DNA of 64,000 nucleotides from Geoalkalibacter ferrihydriticus DSM 17813 (GCF_000820505.1 NZ_JWJD01000007.1:35749-99748); one strand, 5' to 3'; counted from the first letter of the stretch, positions 45,844 to 54,205 are shown. A program made the numbers and translations. The notes: generated from the letters alone by a model not told the origin.

Positions 45844-46850
45844 CAAGTCACGACCATGAAATCCACGCCCTCCTTCAGACCTTTCTGTCGGGCCCAGGTG
45901 CGGACCTGGGGGCGCGCCTGACGCGAGCCGATGGTGACCAGCAGGGGTGGGCCGCCAGGGTGCAGGTGCTCGATGGAAACGACCGGGGCGTTGTGGATAC
46001 GCTGGCCGATTTTGCGCGGATTGATTTCAATCCACCGTGTTACGCCGATTCCGGCTTCGCCAAGAGATTTTCGCCAGGCTTTGCCTTCGAGGCCGGCGCC
46101 CCACAGGGTCACTTCCTGGGCGCGGTGCAGAAAACTCTGCTTGAGGTAATGAATCTTGCCCGCGCGAAACGCCGCGGCACTGCAATTTTGCGCGGTGCGG
46201 GTCAGGCGTTGGGGCCGGTCACGCCAATCCAGAAGAACCTCGGGCAGGCGCGCGAAGCGCACTCCGGACTGCGCCAGGCGCAACCATAAATCATAGTCTT
46301 CCGCCCAGGGGCGATCTTGATAGCCGCCGGCCTGCTGTAAAACTCTTTTGCGCAACATGACGCTCGGATGGGCAAAAGGTGATTCCACAAACAGGTCGCG
46401 TAGGATTTCATCCTGCTCGATCAGGCTGTTTTGCCAGTGCTCATAGGCACGCATGCCGTCGGTGATGCGCAGCCTTGGAAAGTGGCGCACCGCGGAAGCG
46501 ACCAGCCCGACCTCCGGATGCAAACGCAGGAAGCGGGTCTGCAATTCCAGGCGGCGGGGTCGGCAGAGATCATCACCGTCCATGCGCGCCACCAGGGATG
46601 CGCGACAGCGGGCCAGACCGAAATTAAGCGCGGCAACCAGGCCCAGGGAGGGGCGGCGGAAGTAGCGGATGCGCCGATCCTGAGCAACCATGCGCTGCAG
46701 AATCTCGGCAGTGCGATCATGTGAACCGTCGTCAACGGCAATCAATTCCCAATTGCGCAGGGTTTGTGCCTGCAGAGAGGCCAGGGCCGCCGGAAGAAAC
46801 CGCTGCTCGTTGCGTACTGCGAGCAAGATGGATACTTGGGGGCTGTTCAC
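45843..46850 (-). CDS. GT2-family glycosyltransferase with C-terminal nucleotide-binding-like domain
   Basis: The 335-residue protein begins with a GT-A domain: VSILLAVRNEQRFLPAAL, ELIAVDDGSHDRTAEIL, and the DxD metal motif in VARMDGDDLC, followed by ESPFAHPSVMLRKRVLQQAGGY and WAEDYDLWLRL. From about residue 245 a second small domain appears (EVTLWGAGLEGKAW, IEINPRKIGQRIHNAPVVS) that resembles a Rossmann-like sugar-modifying or PglD-type N-terminal fold. Its partner and substrate are unknown. It overlaps the AEC transporter gene upstream and the PrmA-like gene downstream. Confidence 0.82.
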   Translation of the reverse strand: MNSPQVSILLAVRNEQRFLPAALASLQAQTLRNWELIAVDDGSHDRTAEILQRMVAQDRRIRYFRRPSLGLVAALNFGLARCRASLVARMDGDDLCRPRRLELQTRFLRLHPEVGLVASAVRHFPRLRITDGMRAYEHWQNSLIEQDEILRDLFVESPFAHPSVMLRKRVLQQAGGYQDRPWAEDYDLWLRLAQSGVRFARLPEVLLDWRDRPQRLTRTAQNCSAAAFRAGKIHYLKQSFLHRAQEVTLWGAGLEGKAWRKSLGEAGIGVTRWIEINPRKIGQRIHNAPVVSIEHLHPGGPPLLVTIGSRQARPQVRTWARQKGLKEGVDFMVVT

Positions 46851-47791
46851 AATCCAAAACTTCGCAAGATGTAAAGCGCCAGAGTGTAGGTGAGGGCGGA
46901 GAGCAGCGTCGAGAGCATGACAATGGCCCCGGCCAATTCCGCGTCGCCTTTCATCTGATGCGCCATGATGTAGGTTGCCGTGGCCGCCGGAGTGCCGGCG
47001 AACAACACGCCGATGGCCAACTCCTGGCCGCGCACACCGAAAAGCAGCAAAATACCGGTGGCCAGCAAGGGCAGCCAGACGATTTTAATGCTGGTGGCGA
47101 GAAACGCCCTGATGAGATCTCCGCGCAGCCTATCCAGGGAAAACGACCCGCCGATAGCCAGCAGCGCCAAGGGCAGGCTCATGCCGGTGGTGATGCGCAG
47201 CGTACTCTCAAGAATGTTTGGCATGGGCAGGTGCAGAAAGCTCCAGGCAATGCCGGCAAAGGAGGCGATGATCAGCGGATTGAGAAGTAATTGACGCGCC
47301 CAGAAACGCGCCCCCTGATCCCCGCCGTCCTTGCTGTGGGGCAGCAACAGAGCCAGGATGGCAAAAAAATTGAGTACCGGTACCAAAAAGCCCATGAGGA
47401 TGCCGGCGCGCGTCAGGCCCGCGCTGCCATAGGCGTTGAATATGATAGCCAGGCCCACATAAGCCAGATTACCGCGAAACGCGCCCTGGCTGAAAGCGCC
47501 GCGCGCGGCGGCGGGATAGCGGCGCAGAGCGGCGTACCCGTAGGACAGGGCAAAGCCCAGAGCGATGGTCAGGGAGGATCCGAGGATCAGCGCGCCGTTG
47601 AAATTGGCAAAGAAGTCAGCCCGGCCGATCTCGTAAAAGAGCAGCAAGGGCAGGGCGATGTAATAGACGAGGCGGTTGGTCTGAAAAAGAAAATGATTGT
47701 CGATAAGCCCCACGCGGCGCAGACCGTAGCCCAGGCCGATAACCAGGAACACGGGCGCGACGATGCCGAGAATGTTGAAAAACAGGGCCAT
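46847..47791 (-). CDS. AEC-family (auxin efflux carrier-like) transporter
   Basis: This inner-membrane permease of 314 residues has about ten hydrophobic segments: an opening helix (LGIVAPVFLVIGLGYGLRRVGLI), FRGNLAYVGLAIIFNAYG in the centre and LFAGTPAATATYIMAHQM near the end. These match the membrane transport protein family that exports organic acids such as malate in characterised bacteria. ATG 47791 is chosen because GGAGA lies six bases upstream and the membrane segment then begins promptly; the frame extends 18 codons further up. It heads a minus-strand trio with the GT2 and PrmA-like genes, divergent from the histidine kinase gene. Confidence 0.85.
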   Translation of the reverse strand: MALFFNILGIVAPVFLVIGLGYGLRRVGLIDNHFLFQTNRLVYYIALPLLLFYEIGRADFFANFNGALILGSSLTIALGFALSYGYAALRRYPAAARGAFSQGAFRGNLAYVGLAIIFNAYGSAGLTRAGILMGFLVPVLNFFAILALLLPHSKDGGDQGARFWARQLLLNPLIIASFAGIAWSFLHLPMPNILESTLRITTGMSLPLALLAIGGSFSLDRLRGDLIRAFLATSIKIVWLPLLATGILLLFGVRGQELAIGVLFAGTPAATATYIMAHQMKGDAELAGAIVMLSTLLSALTYTLALYILRSFGL

Positions 47792-47939
47792 ATCCGTCTC
47801 CAAACCGCGCAAGGATACTGCACTCGGTTTGCAAGTGTCCAACATTTAAACCATAATGGCAAAATAACGATTGCAGGCCTGTTTTTGCTAGAGTAAAAGA
47901 ATCTATGCAGCAGACACCGCACCCTGCGGCACTGTCGGG

Positions 47940-47960
47940 CGTTGCAACTGAATTGCAACG
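47940..47960. promoter_or_regulatory. Operator-like palindrome before the histidine kinase gene
   Basis: CGTTGCAA (47940-47947) and TTGCAACG (47953-47960) form a perfect 8-bp dyad with a five-base spacer, ending 14 bases before the kinase start. It has the size of a dimeric regulator site. Which protein binds it is unknown. Confidence 0.45.
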
Positions 47961-47974
47961 AGTAAAGTGAATCT

Positions 47975-49081
47975 ATGCCCAGAAACGACAATCATCTTCG
48001 CCTGGTATTCCTGGTAGGATTGATCGTGGTAATTACCGCGCTCCATTATTTCACCGGGACCGAAAAGGTTCATGTTCATGATATTTACCGCCGGCTTTAC
48101 TACCTCCCCATCATTCTCGGGGGGTTGTGGTTCATGCTCAAGGGAGGCATGGCGACAGCGATTGTCATCTCCATCATCTATGCGCCCCATGTGCTTTTTC
48201 AATGGGGACATCATCCCGGCAGCCAACCGGAGCAGTATCTTGAAATCCTGATTTACAACGTCATAGGCTTCATCACCGGCTTTCTGACCCAGCGTGAACG
48301 CTTACAGAAAACCCGCTACCAGCAGACCGCCGAGCGGCTGGAGGAAAGCTACATCAAATTGCGCGAACAGGCCGACCAGATACTGGAGATCGAGGATCAA
48401 TTGCGGCGCGCCGACCGCCTCAGTGCCTTGGGCGAACTCTCCGCTGAATTGGCCCATGAAATTCGTAACCCGCTGGGATCCATCAGCGGCACTGCCGAGA
48501 TTCTGCAGGATGGGATGGACCCCACCGACCGGCGCTACGAATTTGCCGCTATTTTGCTCAAAGAGGTCGCGCGCCTTAATGCCGTCGTGGAAAATTTTTT
48601 GCAGTTCGCGCGCCCGGAGCGTTCGGACAGAGGAGCATTTATGCCCTCGGAGGTTTTGCAGGAGGTATTTACTCTGATTGAGGGCCAGGCCCGGAAAAGC
48701 GGCGTGCGCTTGTCTCTGGAGGAGGGTGCCGCAGAGATTCTCGGCGATCGCGATCAGATCAAACAGGCCTGCTTGAACCTGGTGCTCAATGCCGTGCAGG
48801 CGATGCCTGGGGGGGGAACTCTCAGCGTTGCGCAACAGCGTGATGGCAAGTTTTTATGCCTGAAGTTTCGCGATAACGGTCCGGGGATCGCGGCCGCTGA
48901 TCTGGAGCGAATTTTTGCGCCTTTTTTTACCACGCGCGCTGATGGTGTGGGGCTGGGGCTTGCAATTACCCAACGAATTGTGCGACGCAACGGCGGTGAA
49001 ATCAGAGTCGAGAGCCGTCCCGGTGAAGGTACGACCTTCAGCCTGTGCCTTCCCCTTGCCGATTCGTCTTCAAACCCATAG
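47975..49081 (+). CDS. NtrB-like membrane sensor histidine kinase
   Basis: The 368-residue kinase has an N-terminal membrane part with about three segments (residues 10-28, 42-75 and 90-105), a coiled coil, the HisKA motif LAHEIRNPLGSISG with the phospho-accepting histidine H161, and the HATPase_c boxes NLVLNAVQAMPGGG, FRDNGPGIAA, FFTTRADGVGLGLAI and GEGTTFSLCLP. It should phosphorylate the sigma54 activator encoded ten bases downstream. No periplasmic ligand domain is visible, so sensing is probably within the membrane. Confidence 0.92.
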   Translation: MPRNDNHLRLVFLVGLIVVITALHYFTGTEKVHVHDIYRRLYYLPIILGGLWFMLKGGMATAIVISIIYAPHVLFQWGHHPGSQPEQYLEILIYNVIGFITGFLTQRERLQKTRYQQTAERLEESYIKLREQADQILEIEDQLRRADRLSALGELSAELAHEIRNPLGSISGTAEILQDGMDPTDRRYEFAAILLKEVARLNAVVENFLQFARPERSDRGAFMPSEVLQEVFTLIEGQARKSGVRLSLEEGAAEILGDRDQIKQACLNLVLNAVQAMPGGGTLSVAQQRDGKFLCLKFRDNGPGIAAADLERIFAPFFTTRADGVGLGLAITQRIVRRNGGEIRVESRPGEGTTFSLCLPLADSSSNP

Positions 49082-49091
49082 GAGTTTTCTT

Positions 49092-50441
49092 TTGTCCAAG
49101 CGCTCTTTGCTGATTATCGAAGATGACGATTCCTTGCGCCGAGTGCTGGAATTTTCCCTGGAAGAAGCAGGCTATCAGGTCCTGACCGCCGCTGACGGCG
49201 ATGTCGGTCTCGAGCTTTTCCGCAACGCCCAGCCCCCGTTGGTGATAACGGATATCGCCATGCCGGGAATGTCCGGATACGAAGTTCTCAAGGCCATCAA
49301 GCAGGAGCGGCCTGAGACCCTGGTGGTCGTGATCACCGCCTTTGGCTCCGTGGAAAAAGCGGTCGAAGCCATGAAGCTCGGAGCCTACGATTACCTCACC
49401 AAGCCCTTCGGTCGCGATGAATTGCGCCTGGTGGTGGCCAAAGCTCTCGCCTACCGCGGATTGCAGGAAGAGAATGCGCGGCTTAAGGAAGAACTCAATG
49501 AGCGCGTTGACTTTTCTTCCATCGTCGGGATTTCGGAAAAGATGCAACAGGTGTTCGATGTGGTGCGCCGGGTGGCCGATACCGAGGCCACCGTGTTGTT
49601 GCTTGGTGAAAGCGGCACCGGCAAGGAGTTGGTGGCAAGCGCGATTCACCACGGCAGCGAACGGGCGAAAGAGCCTTTTGTCCCCGTCAACTGCGCCGCT
49701 ATTCCGCACGAACTCTTGGAAAGCGAACTCTTCGGCCATGTTCGCGGTGCTTTTACCGGTGCGGTGCGTGATCGCCCCGGAAAATTTGCTCAAGCCGACG
49801 GCGGCACCCTGTTTCTCGATGAGGTGGGTGATCTTCCTCACGATCTGCAGCCCAAATTGCTCCGAGCCCTGCAGGAGCGCGAGATTGAACCGGTTGGGGG
49901 AAGCGCACGCAAGGTGGATGTCCGTGTCGTGGCGGCCACCAATTGCAATCTGGAAGAGGCCGTGGCTGCCGGTCGATTTCGCGAAGATCTCTATTACCGC
50001 TTGGCGGTGATTCCGGTATACCTGCCCGCCTTGCGTGAGCGGCTTGACGATATTCCCGTGCTGGTGCACCACTTTCTCAAAAAACATGGCGGCGAGGGTG
50101 TGCGGATCAGTGACGCACTGTCGCGGCAACTGGCGTCCCATACCTGGCCCGGCAACGTTCGTGAGTTGGAGAATTGTGTGGAACGCATGCTGATCTTGCG
50201 CCGCAGCGATATCCTTGATGTCGAGGATTTTCGACCGGTTGCCGGCACGACGGCGAAATCAAGTCAGCTCCGGGTACTTAATCTGCCCGATGGGGGCTAT
50301 GCCCTTGAAGATATTGAGAAGGAGGCGGTTCTGGAAGCCCTGCGGCGCAACGACGGCAATCAAACGCGGGCCGCGGCTTTTTTGCGAATTCCTCGGCACA
50401 CCCTGATCTATCGCATGGAAAAATACGGAATACGCAAATAA
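49092..50441 (+). CDS. Sigma54-dependent response regulator (NtrC family)
   Basis: The regulator activates transcription by RNA polymerase with sigma54 when phosphorylated. From TTG 49092, seven bases after AGGAG, it has 449 residues. The receiver domain (1-120) has acidic residues IIEDDDSL and the phosphorylation site D55 in VITDIAMPG. The AAA+ domain has Walker A GESGTGKELVA, the sigma54-contact loop GAFTGA and Walker B GGTLFLDEVGDL. The C-terminal Fis-type helix-turn-helix is NQTRAAAFLRIPRHTLIYRMEKYG. It pairs with the kinase encoded upstream. Confidence 0.95.
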   Translation: MSKRSLLIIEDDDSLRRVLEFSLEEAGYQVLTAADGDVGLELFRNAQPPLVITDIAMPGMSGYEVLKAIKQERPETLVVVITAFGSVEKAVEAMKLGAYDYLTKPFGRDELRLVVAKALAYRGLQEENARLKEELNERVDFSSIVGISEKMQQVFDVVRRVADTEATVLLLGESGTGKELVASAIHHGSERAKEPFVPVNCAAIPHELLESELFGHVRGAFTGAVRDRPGKFAQADGGTLFLDEVGDLPHDLQPKLLRALQEREIEPVGGSARKVDVRVVAATNCNLEEAVAAGRFREDLYYRLAVIPVYLPALRERLDDIPVLVHHFLKKHGGEGVRISDALSRQLASHTWPGNVRELENCVERMLILRRSDILDVEDFRPVAGTTAKSSQLRVLNLPDGGYALEDIEKEAVLEALRRNDGNQTRAAAFLRIPRHTLIYRMEKYGIRK

Positions 50442-50452
50442 GGAGTGGTTGT

Positions 50453-50917
50453 ATGTCGCGATTACTGGTAAATGGCGACCTGCCCATGGAAACCGTGGAT
50501 AATCTGCCCTTTGAACTGGATGGCTGGATTGATACGGCCCCTTTTGAGGATCTTGTCGGCTTGCGCATCGAGAGCGCCTCAGAGGGTCGCGCTTTGCTGA
50601 GTCTTGTCTTCAGGGTCAAGTTGTCCCAGGGAGCAGGGCTTATGCACGGCGGCGCGTTGACGACCCTGGCCGATACCGCGGTGGCCATGGCAATCAAGAG
50701 CTTGTTGCCGCAAGGTTCGCAGTTTGCCACAACCGAGTTGCGCATGACTTTTCTGGCTCCGGTGCGATCCGGCCTGGTCAGGGCGCGGGCCGAGGTGCGC
50801 GGACCTGAGGGCCGCAGTTTTTTCGGCGAGGCCGTGCTCAGCGATGAGCAGGAACGCGAGGTTGCTCGTTTCCACTCGGTGTTTCGCGTGGCGCGTGGTC
50901 AGGGCTTTGAAGAATGA
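50453..50917 (+). CDS. PaaI-family hot-dog thioesterase
   Basis: The 154-residue protein has the hot-dog-fold thioesterase signature GLMHGGALTTLADTAVAMAI (HGG near residue 63), preceded by LSLVFRVKLSQGA and followed by FATTELRMTFLAPVRSG. Such enzymes hydrolyse aryl- or acyl-CoA; the substrate here is unknown. About 25 residues precede the domain. It follows the response regulator after 11 bases and overlaps the next gene by four bases, so it may be in the same transcript. Confidence 0.85.
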   Translation: MSRLLVNGDLPMETVDNLPFELDGWIDTAPFEDLVGLRIESASEGRALLSLVFRVKLSQGAGLMHGGALTTLADTAVAMAIKSLLPQGSQFATTELRMTFLAPVRSGLVRARAEVRGPEGRSFFGEAVLSDEQEREVARFHSVFRVARGQGFEE

Positions 50918-51315
50918 CACGTACGGAGTTTGAAGAGCAGGTTGAGCGGGCCATTGCTTCTATTCCCGCAGAGTTTCTTGCGCGGGCCGAAAATCTCTCG
51001 TTTCAGGTGCATGACTGGGCCGATGACGAAATCCTTTCCGGCGTCGGCCTGGAAGATCCGCGTGATCTGCTTGGCTACTATATGGGCTGGCCTCTCACGG
51101 AGCGCAGTATCGACTTTGTCAGTACGCCGCCCGACCTGATCATCATTTTCCAGAAAGCCGTTGAAAATTTCACTGAGGAAACCGGCCAGCCCCTCGCCCG
51201 TGTGCTGCGCGAAACCGTTATGCACGAACTCGCTCACTATTTCGGGTTCAGCGAAGATGAAATGGACCTTATCGAGCAACTCTGGGAAGAGGAAAAAGAC
51301 GACCGCTTTTCTTGA
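50914..51315 (+). CDS. Metallopeptidase-family (zincin-like, DUF1025-type) protein
   Basis: The 133-residue protein contains the short zincin motif HELAHYFGFSEDEMD near the C-terminus and VLRETVMHELAHYFG in context, a form of HExxH. The N-terminal half (EFEEQVERAIASIPAEFLARAENLSFQVHDW) matches the small bacterial minimal-zincin family. The third zinc ligand is not evident. Activity has not generally been demonstrated for the family. Its stop lies within the -35 element of the next promoter. Confidence 0.85.
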   Translation: MTRTEFEEQVERAIASIPAEFLARAENLSFQVHDWADDEILSGVGLEDPRDLLGYYMGWPLTERSIDFVSTPPDLIIIFQKAVENFTEETGQPLARVLRETVMHELAHYFGFSEDEMDLIEQLWEEEKDDRFS

Positions 51316-51340
51316 CTTTATCCCGACAAACGATTAAATA
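51312..51340 (+). promoter_or_regulatory. Sigma70-type promoter of tlpA-ccdA
   Basis: TTGACT (51312-51317) and TAAATA (51335-51340) are 17 bases apart, followed by an AT-rich start region. The start of the TlpA gene is about 39 bases downstream. Confidence 0.6.
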
Positions 51341-51378
51341 TATAAATTCTGGAATATTTAAACGAAAGGTTTTTTTCT

Positions 51379-51915
51379 ATGCGTCGCTATGTCCCTGTGT
51401 TTGTTGTTTTGCTGCTCCTCGCCGCTACTTTGTTCATCATGGGCGGCGCTCCAAGGCCCGATGCGCCTCCGGCACCCAGTGTGCGCGTGGGCACCGTTGC
51501 TCCCGATTTCACTTTGCGCACCTATGATGGGGACACGGTCACACTCTCGCATCTGCGGGGCAAGGTTGTTCTGATCAACTTCTGGGCAACCTGGTGCCCG
51601 CCATGCCGCGCGGAAAAGCCCGCCTTGGAAAAACTTTATCAGAGATTCAGCAATCGCGATGATTTCGAGATTCTGGCCGTTAACGTCGAAGAGGATGCCC
51701 AGCGGGCCCTTGATGTCTATCTGGAGAGAAATCCCCACAGCTTTCCGATTCCCATCGACGCTCAAGCGCGCGTGCAGGAACTCTATCGCGTCTATCGTTT
51801 TCCCGAGACCTTCATTCTTGACCGCAACGGAATCGTGGTGGATCATGTCATCGGCGGTCGTGATTGGACCGATGCCCAAGTGATCGCTTACATCTCCCGG
51901 TTGCTCGGAGAATAG
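51379..51915 (+). CDS. TlpA/ResA-family thioredoxin-like protein
   Basis: The 178-residue protein has an N-terminal signal anchor (VPVFVVLLLLAATLFIM) and a periplasmic thioredoxin domain with the active site WATWCPPCRAEK (C73 and C76). The domain opens with VGTVAPDFTLRTYDGDTVTLSHLRGKVVLINFW. It probably reduces cysteines of apocytochrome c or other exported proteins, using electrons supplied by the CcdA protein encoded nine bases downstream. The AACGAAAGG stretch upstream of the start serves as ribosome-binding site. Confidence 0.9.
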   Translation: MRRYVPVFVVLLLLAATLFIMGGAPRPDAPPAPSVRVGTVAPDFTLRTYDGDTVTLSHLRGKVVLINFWATWCPPCRAEKPALEKLYQRFSNRDDFEILAVNVEEDAQRALDVYLERNPHSFPIPIDAQARVQELYRVYRFPETFILDRNGIVVDHVIGGRDWTDAQVIAYISRLLGE

Positions 51916-51924
51916 GGGCTTTTT

Positions 51925-52674
51925 ATGCAGGCCGGCGCCGACATTACGTTCTGGATCGCCTTTTCAGCGGGGGTGCTTTCCTTCTTTTCACCTTGCGTTC
52001 TCCCCCTGATTCCCTCTTATCTCACCTACATCACCGGAATTTCATTCGGCCAGCTCAAAGATTCCCATCCGGATGCCAAGGTACGCTGGACGGTGGTGTT
52101 TCACTCCCTGGCCTTCATCCTCGGTTTTTCCATCGTTTTCATTACCTTGGGAGGGCTTGCAGGGTGGGCTTCGCATTCCTTCCAAAGTTATTTACGGGAT
52201 TGGCTGGGTGTCATCCAGAAGATCGGCGGGGTTCTCATCTTTCTATTCGGCATTCATATGACCGGACTGTTGCATTTCGGCATGTTGCTTGGCGAAAAGC
52301 GTGTGCATCTGCAGCGCAAGCCCAGCGGACTCTTTGGCACCCTGTTGGTTGGACTCGCCTTTGCCGCGGGCTGGACGCCCTGCATCGGCCCCATTCTCGG
52401 TGCGATCCTCGCGCTGGCCGCCAGCACCACGGGCGGAGTAGGCGAAGGCGTCTATCTGCTGTCCGCATACTCTGCGGGGTTGGGGATCCCGTTCTTTGTC
52501 TCCGGCTTGCTCTTTCATAGCTTTCTTTCGGTTTTCAATCGCTTCAAGCGCCATATCCGTCTCATGGAGATCTTCACCGGCGTGTTGTTGATGGTGGTGG
52601 GAATTATGCTCTTTTTCAATATGTTTGCGTACCTGACGGGTTATCTCTATCAGTGGATGCCGGTCCTTGGTTGA
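51925..52674 (+). CDS. ccdA: Cytochrome c biogenesis/thiol-reductant protein CcdA
   Basis: CcdA carries reducing equivalents from cytoplasmic thioredoxin across the inner membrane. The 249-residue protein has about six membrane segments and the two redox cysteines in conserved settings, FFSPCVLPLIPSYL near residue 29 and AAGWTPCIGPILGAIL near residue 152. It is the partner of the TlpA-like protein just upstream. Multihaem cytochromes, common in this bacterial group, would be a likely client, but none is encoded in the window. Confidence 0.93.
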   Translation: MQAGADITFWIAFSAGVLSFFSPCVLPLIPSYLTYITGISFGQLKDSHPDAKVRWTVVFHSLAFILGFSIVFITLGGLAGWASHSFQSYLRDWLGVIQKIGGVLIFLFGIHMTGLLHFGMLLGEKRVHLQRKPSGLFGTLLVGLAFAAGWTPCIGPILGAILALAASTTGGVGEGVYLLSAYSAGLGIPFFVSGLLFHSFLSVFNRFKRHIRLMEIFTGVLLMVVGIMLFFNMFAYLTGYLYQWMPVLG

Positions 52675-52682
52675 TTCATTTA

Positions 52683-52711
52683 TTGACTTGTGCACCAAAA
52701 CTCGCTATGCA
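52683..52711 (+). promoter_or_regulatory. Promoter candidate of fur with possible Fur-like half site
   Basis: TTGACT (52683-52688) and TATGCA (52706-52711) are 17 bases apart. The adjoining ATATCATTTTCA resembles one half of a Fur box, which would fit autoregulation. Both matches are partial. Confidence 0.4.
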
Positions 52712-52734
52712 TATCATTTTCAACTGGAGCCGTC

Positions 52735-53166
52735 ATGGGAAAAATTCGCGAAAAGTTTCGCCGCTACCTGACCGATAAGGGGCTTAAGTCCACACAACAG
52801 CGCGATATCATTCTGGAAGAATTTCTTCAGGCGGGCTCTCATCTTTCCATTGAAGAACTCTACCTGCGTATCCGTGAGAAACACCCGAATATCGGCTATG
52901 CCACGGTTTATCGTACCCTAAAGCTGTTTACCGAGTGCGGTATCGCCGAAGAACATCAATTCGGCGACGGTCAGACCCGCTACGAGTTCGTGGTTGGCGA
53001 AGAACATCACGATCACCTCATCTGCACCCAATGCAAGCGCATTATCGAATTCGAAGATTCGCGCATTGAAACCCTACAAGACGAGGTCGCCCGGCGACAC
53101 AATTTTAAAATTCTCGATCACCGTCTTGAACTTTACGGGCTGTGCGCCGACTGCCGCAAACCCTGA
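52735..53166 (+). CDS. fur: Ferric uptake regulator family protein
   Basis: This metal-responsive repressor has 143 residues from ATG 52735, six bases after GGAG. It has an N-terminal winged helix (STQQRDIILEEFLQAGSHLSIEELYLRIREKHPNIG region, then the recognition element YATVYRTLKLF). The dimerisation domain contains HHDHLICTQCKRIIEFED, with metal and zinc ligands, and a second cysteine pair in CADC at the end. These features fit Fur more than PerR or Zur, but metal specificity cannot be proven from sequence. Confidence 0.9.
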   Translation: MGKIREKFRRYLTDKGLKSTQQRDIILEEFLQAGSHLSIEELYLRIREKHPNIGYATVYRTLKLFTECGIAEEHQFGDGQTRYEFVVGEEHHDHLICTQCKRIIEFEDSRIETLQDEVARRHNFKILDHRLELYGLCADCRKP

Positions 53167-53503
53167 AAGGTTTTTTTTCTTTTTTTGCAAATGTTCGGCG
53201 CGTGTCGCCGGGCGTGGCAGCATCGCTTGCGGCAAAAACTCGCCTGCGGCTCAAACATTTGCCGCGTCACTCAACTGCCACGCCCGGCGACACAATTGGC
53301 AGTGCAGTTGAGTATATATGGCTTTTTAGTGAAAATGAAAATCACTGAAATGTTGCAGGTGCTTGCTCGGTGTCTTCATTGGGAGGCGAGCAGCGTTTGA
53401 AGCGGAGCGACCAGACTTCTTCCACGTTTGTGATCAAAGTCGGACATTTGAAAATTTACGTCAATCAGGATTTGGCGTGCGAAATTTTCGTGCGGAAAGC
53501 CGA
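53167..53503. other. Gene-free interval after fur
   Basis: This 337-base interval between convergent fur and the AMMECR1 gene begins with a T-rich stretch (53171-53186) after a weak AAACC/GGTTT hairpin, a possible fur terminator. It then carries repeat family A copy 2 (53202-53293). The remainder, 53320-53503, shows no gene or clear structure. Confidence 0.6.
53202..53293. repeat. Dispersed repeat family A, copy 2 (best-preserved)
   Basis: A 19-bp perfect stem pairs 53202-53220 with 53275-53293. The 54-base loop holds a nested stem GCGGCAAA (53229-53236) with TTTGCCGC (53258-53265) and the core CGCCTGCGGCTCAAACA. The copy at 54711-54792 has the same loop but a stem with several paired base changes. 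Confidence 0.9.
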
Positions 53504-54055
53504 TTATTGCTCACTGAAGATTTGGGCGTTGAAAATGTAGATGTCGGTATCGTCGCCTTGCCAGGCGTTGGTGGGCAAGCCTGCCTTGATACAGGTTTGC
53601 TTGAGAAAGGTGTTGCGGTCCCAGCCATGCTCGGAAGCGACCTGGGGCAATAGAACTCCGCGGTAGAAGCCTTTTTCGAGGTAGACGCCATGTCTGCCGA
53701 TTTCAATTTCTTCAATTTCCTCGATTTTTTTCAATGGCGAGAGAACGGAAATTTCCAAGGTAAAATCAGCGAGGTCCTCCTTTTTCATGGGATAGAAGCG
53801 CGGATCTTTACTGGCCGAGGCCACGGCCATTTCCGCGATTTCCTTAAATAGAGGCCGTTCCGATTGGAAGTTGCCGATGCAACCGCGCAATTGTCCCTTT
53901 TGCTTGATAGTGACAAAACAGCCATTGCGCCGGTTAAGGGATTTTTCTTCGCGCGGTTCAGGCTCGAAGCTACCCGTTGTAACAAAGTCGGTGATCGCCT
54001 TGCGAGCGGCTTTGAGAAGGATTTTTTTATCCTTTTCGGTCAGTTCTTTGTCCAA
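53504..54055 (-). CDS. AMMECR1-domain protein (AmmeMemoRadiSam system protein A)
   Basis: The 183-residue protein has the AMMECR1 signature: GCFVTIKQKGQLRGCIGNF around residues 45-63, with the invariant RGCIG. It continues with a EISVLSPLKKI segment, FYRGVLLPQVASEHGWDRNTFLKQTCIKAGL and a final short strand. Such proteins usually accompany a Memo-like and a radical-SAM protein, neither of which is in this window. The start is TTG 54055 directly after an AAGGAGG site. Function unknown. Confidence 0.88.
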   Translation of the reverse strand: MDKELTEKDKKILLKAARKAITDFVTTGSFEPEPREEKSLNRRNGCFVTIKQKGQLRGCIGNFQSERPLFKEIAEMAVASASKDPRFYPMKKEDLADFTLEISVLSPLKKIEEIEEIEIGRHGVYLEKGFYRGVLLPQVASEHGWDRNTFLKQTCIKAGLPTNAWQGDDTDIYIFNAQIFSEQ

Positions 54056-54151
54056 GCGGGCCTCCTTGGGGGGCGAAACGGAATGATTAAGTCAGAGCCG
54101 CCCCACTATAATCAGATCAATTCCTTTTTTCAAGCGGTTCCCGCACAGAAA

Positions 54152-54182
54152 AAAGCGAGAAAGGTTTGCCCCTTCTCGCTTT
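54152..54182 (-). terminator. Intrinsic terminator of the small zinc-ribbon gene
   Basis: AAAGCGAGA (54152-54160) pairs with TCTCGCTTT (54174-54182), with extra AAGG/CCTT pairing inside. Read on the minus strand the stem ends in a run of six Ts. It lies 24 bases past the stop of the 57-residue gene. Confidence 0.75.
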
Positions 54183-54205
54183 GGCGTCAGTGATAAATTT
54201 TATAT

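Noticed and set aside
47922..47947. Possible sigma54 promoter (GGCAC ... TTGC) before the histidine kinase gene
   Set aside because: The distance between GG and GC is 14 bases rather than the required 10.
53166..53190. Intrinsic terminator directly after fur
   Set aside because: The AAACC/GGTTT stem is only five base pairs, so despite the T-run I did not list it as a terminator.
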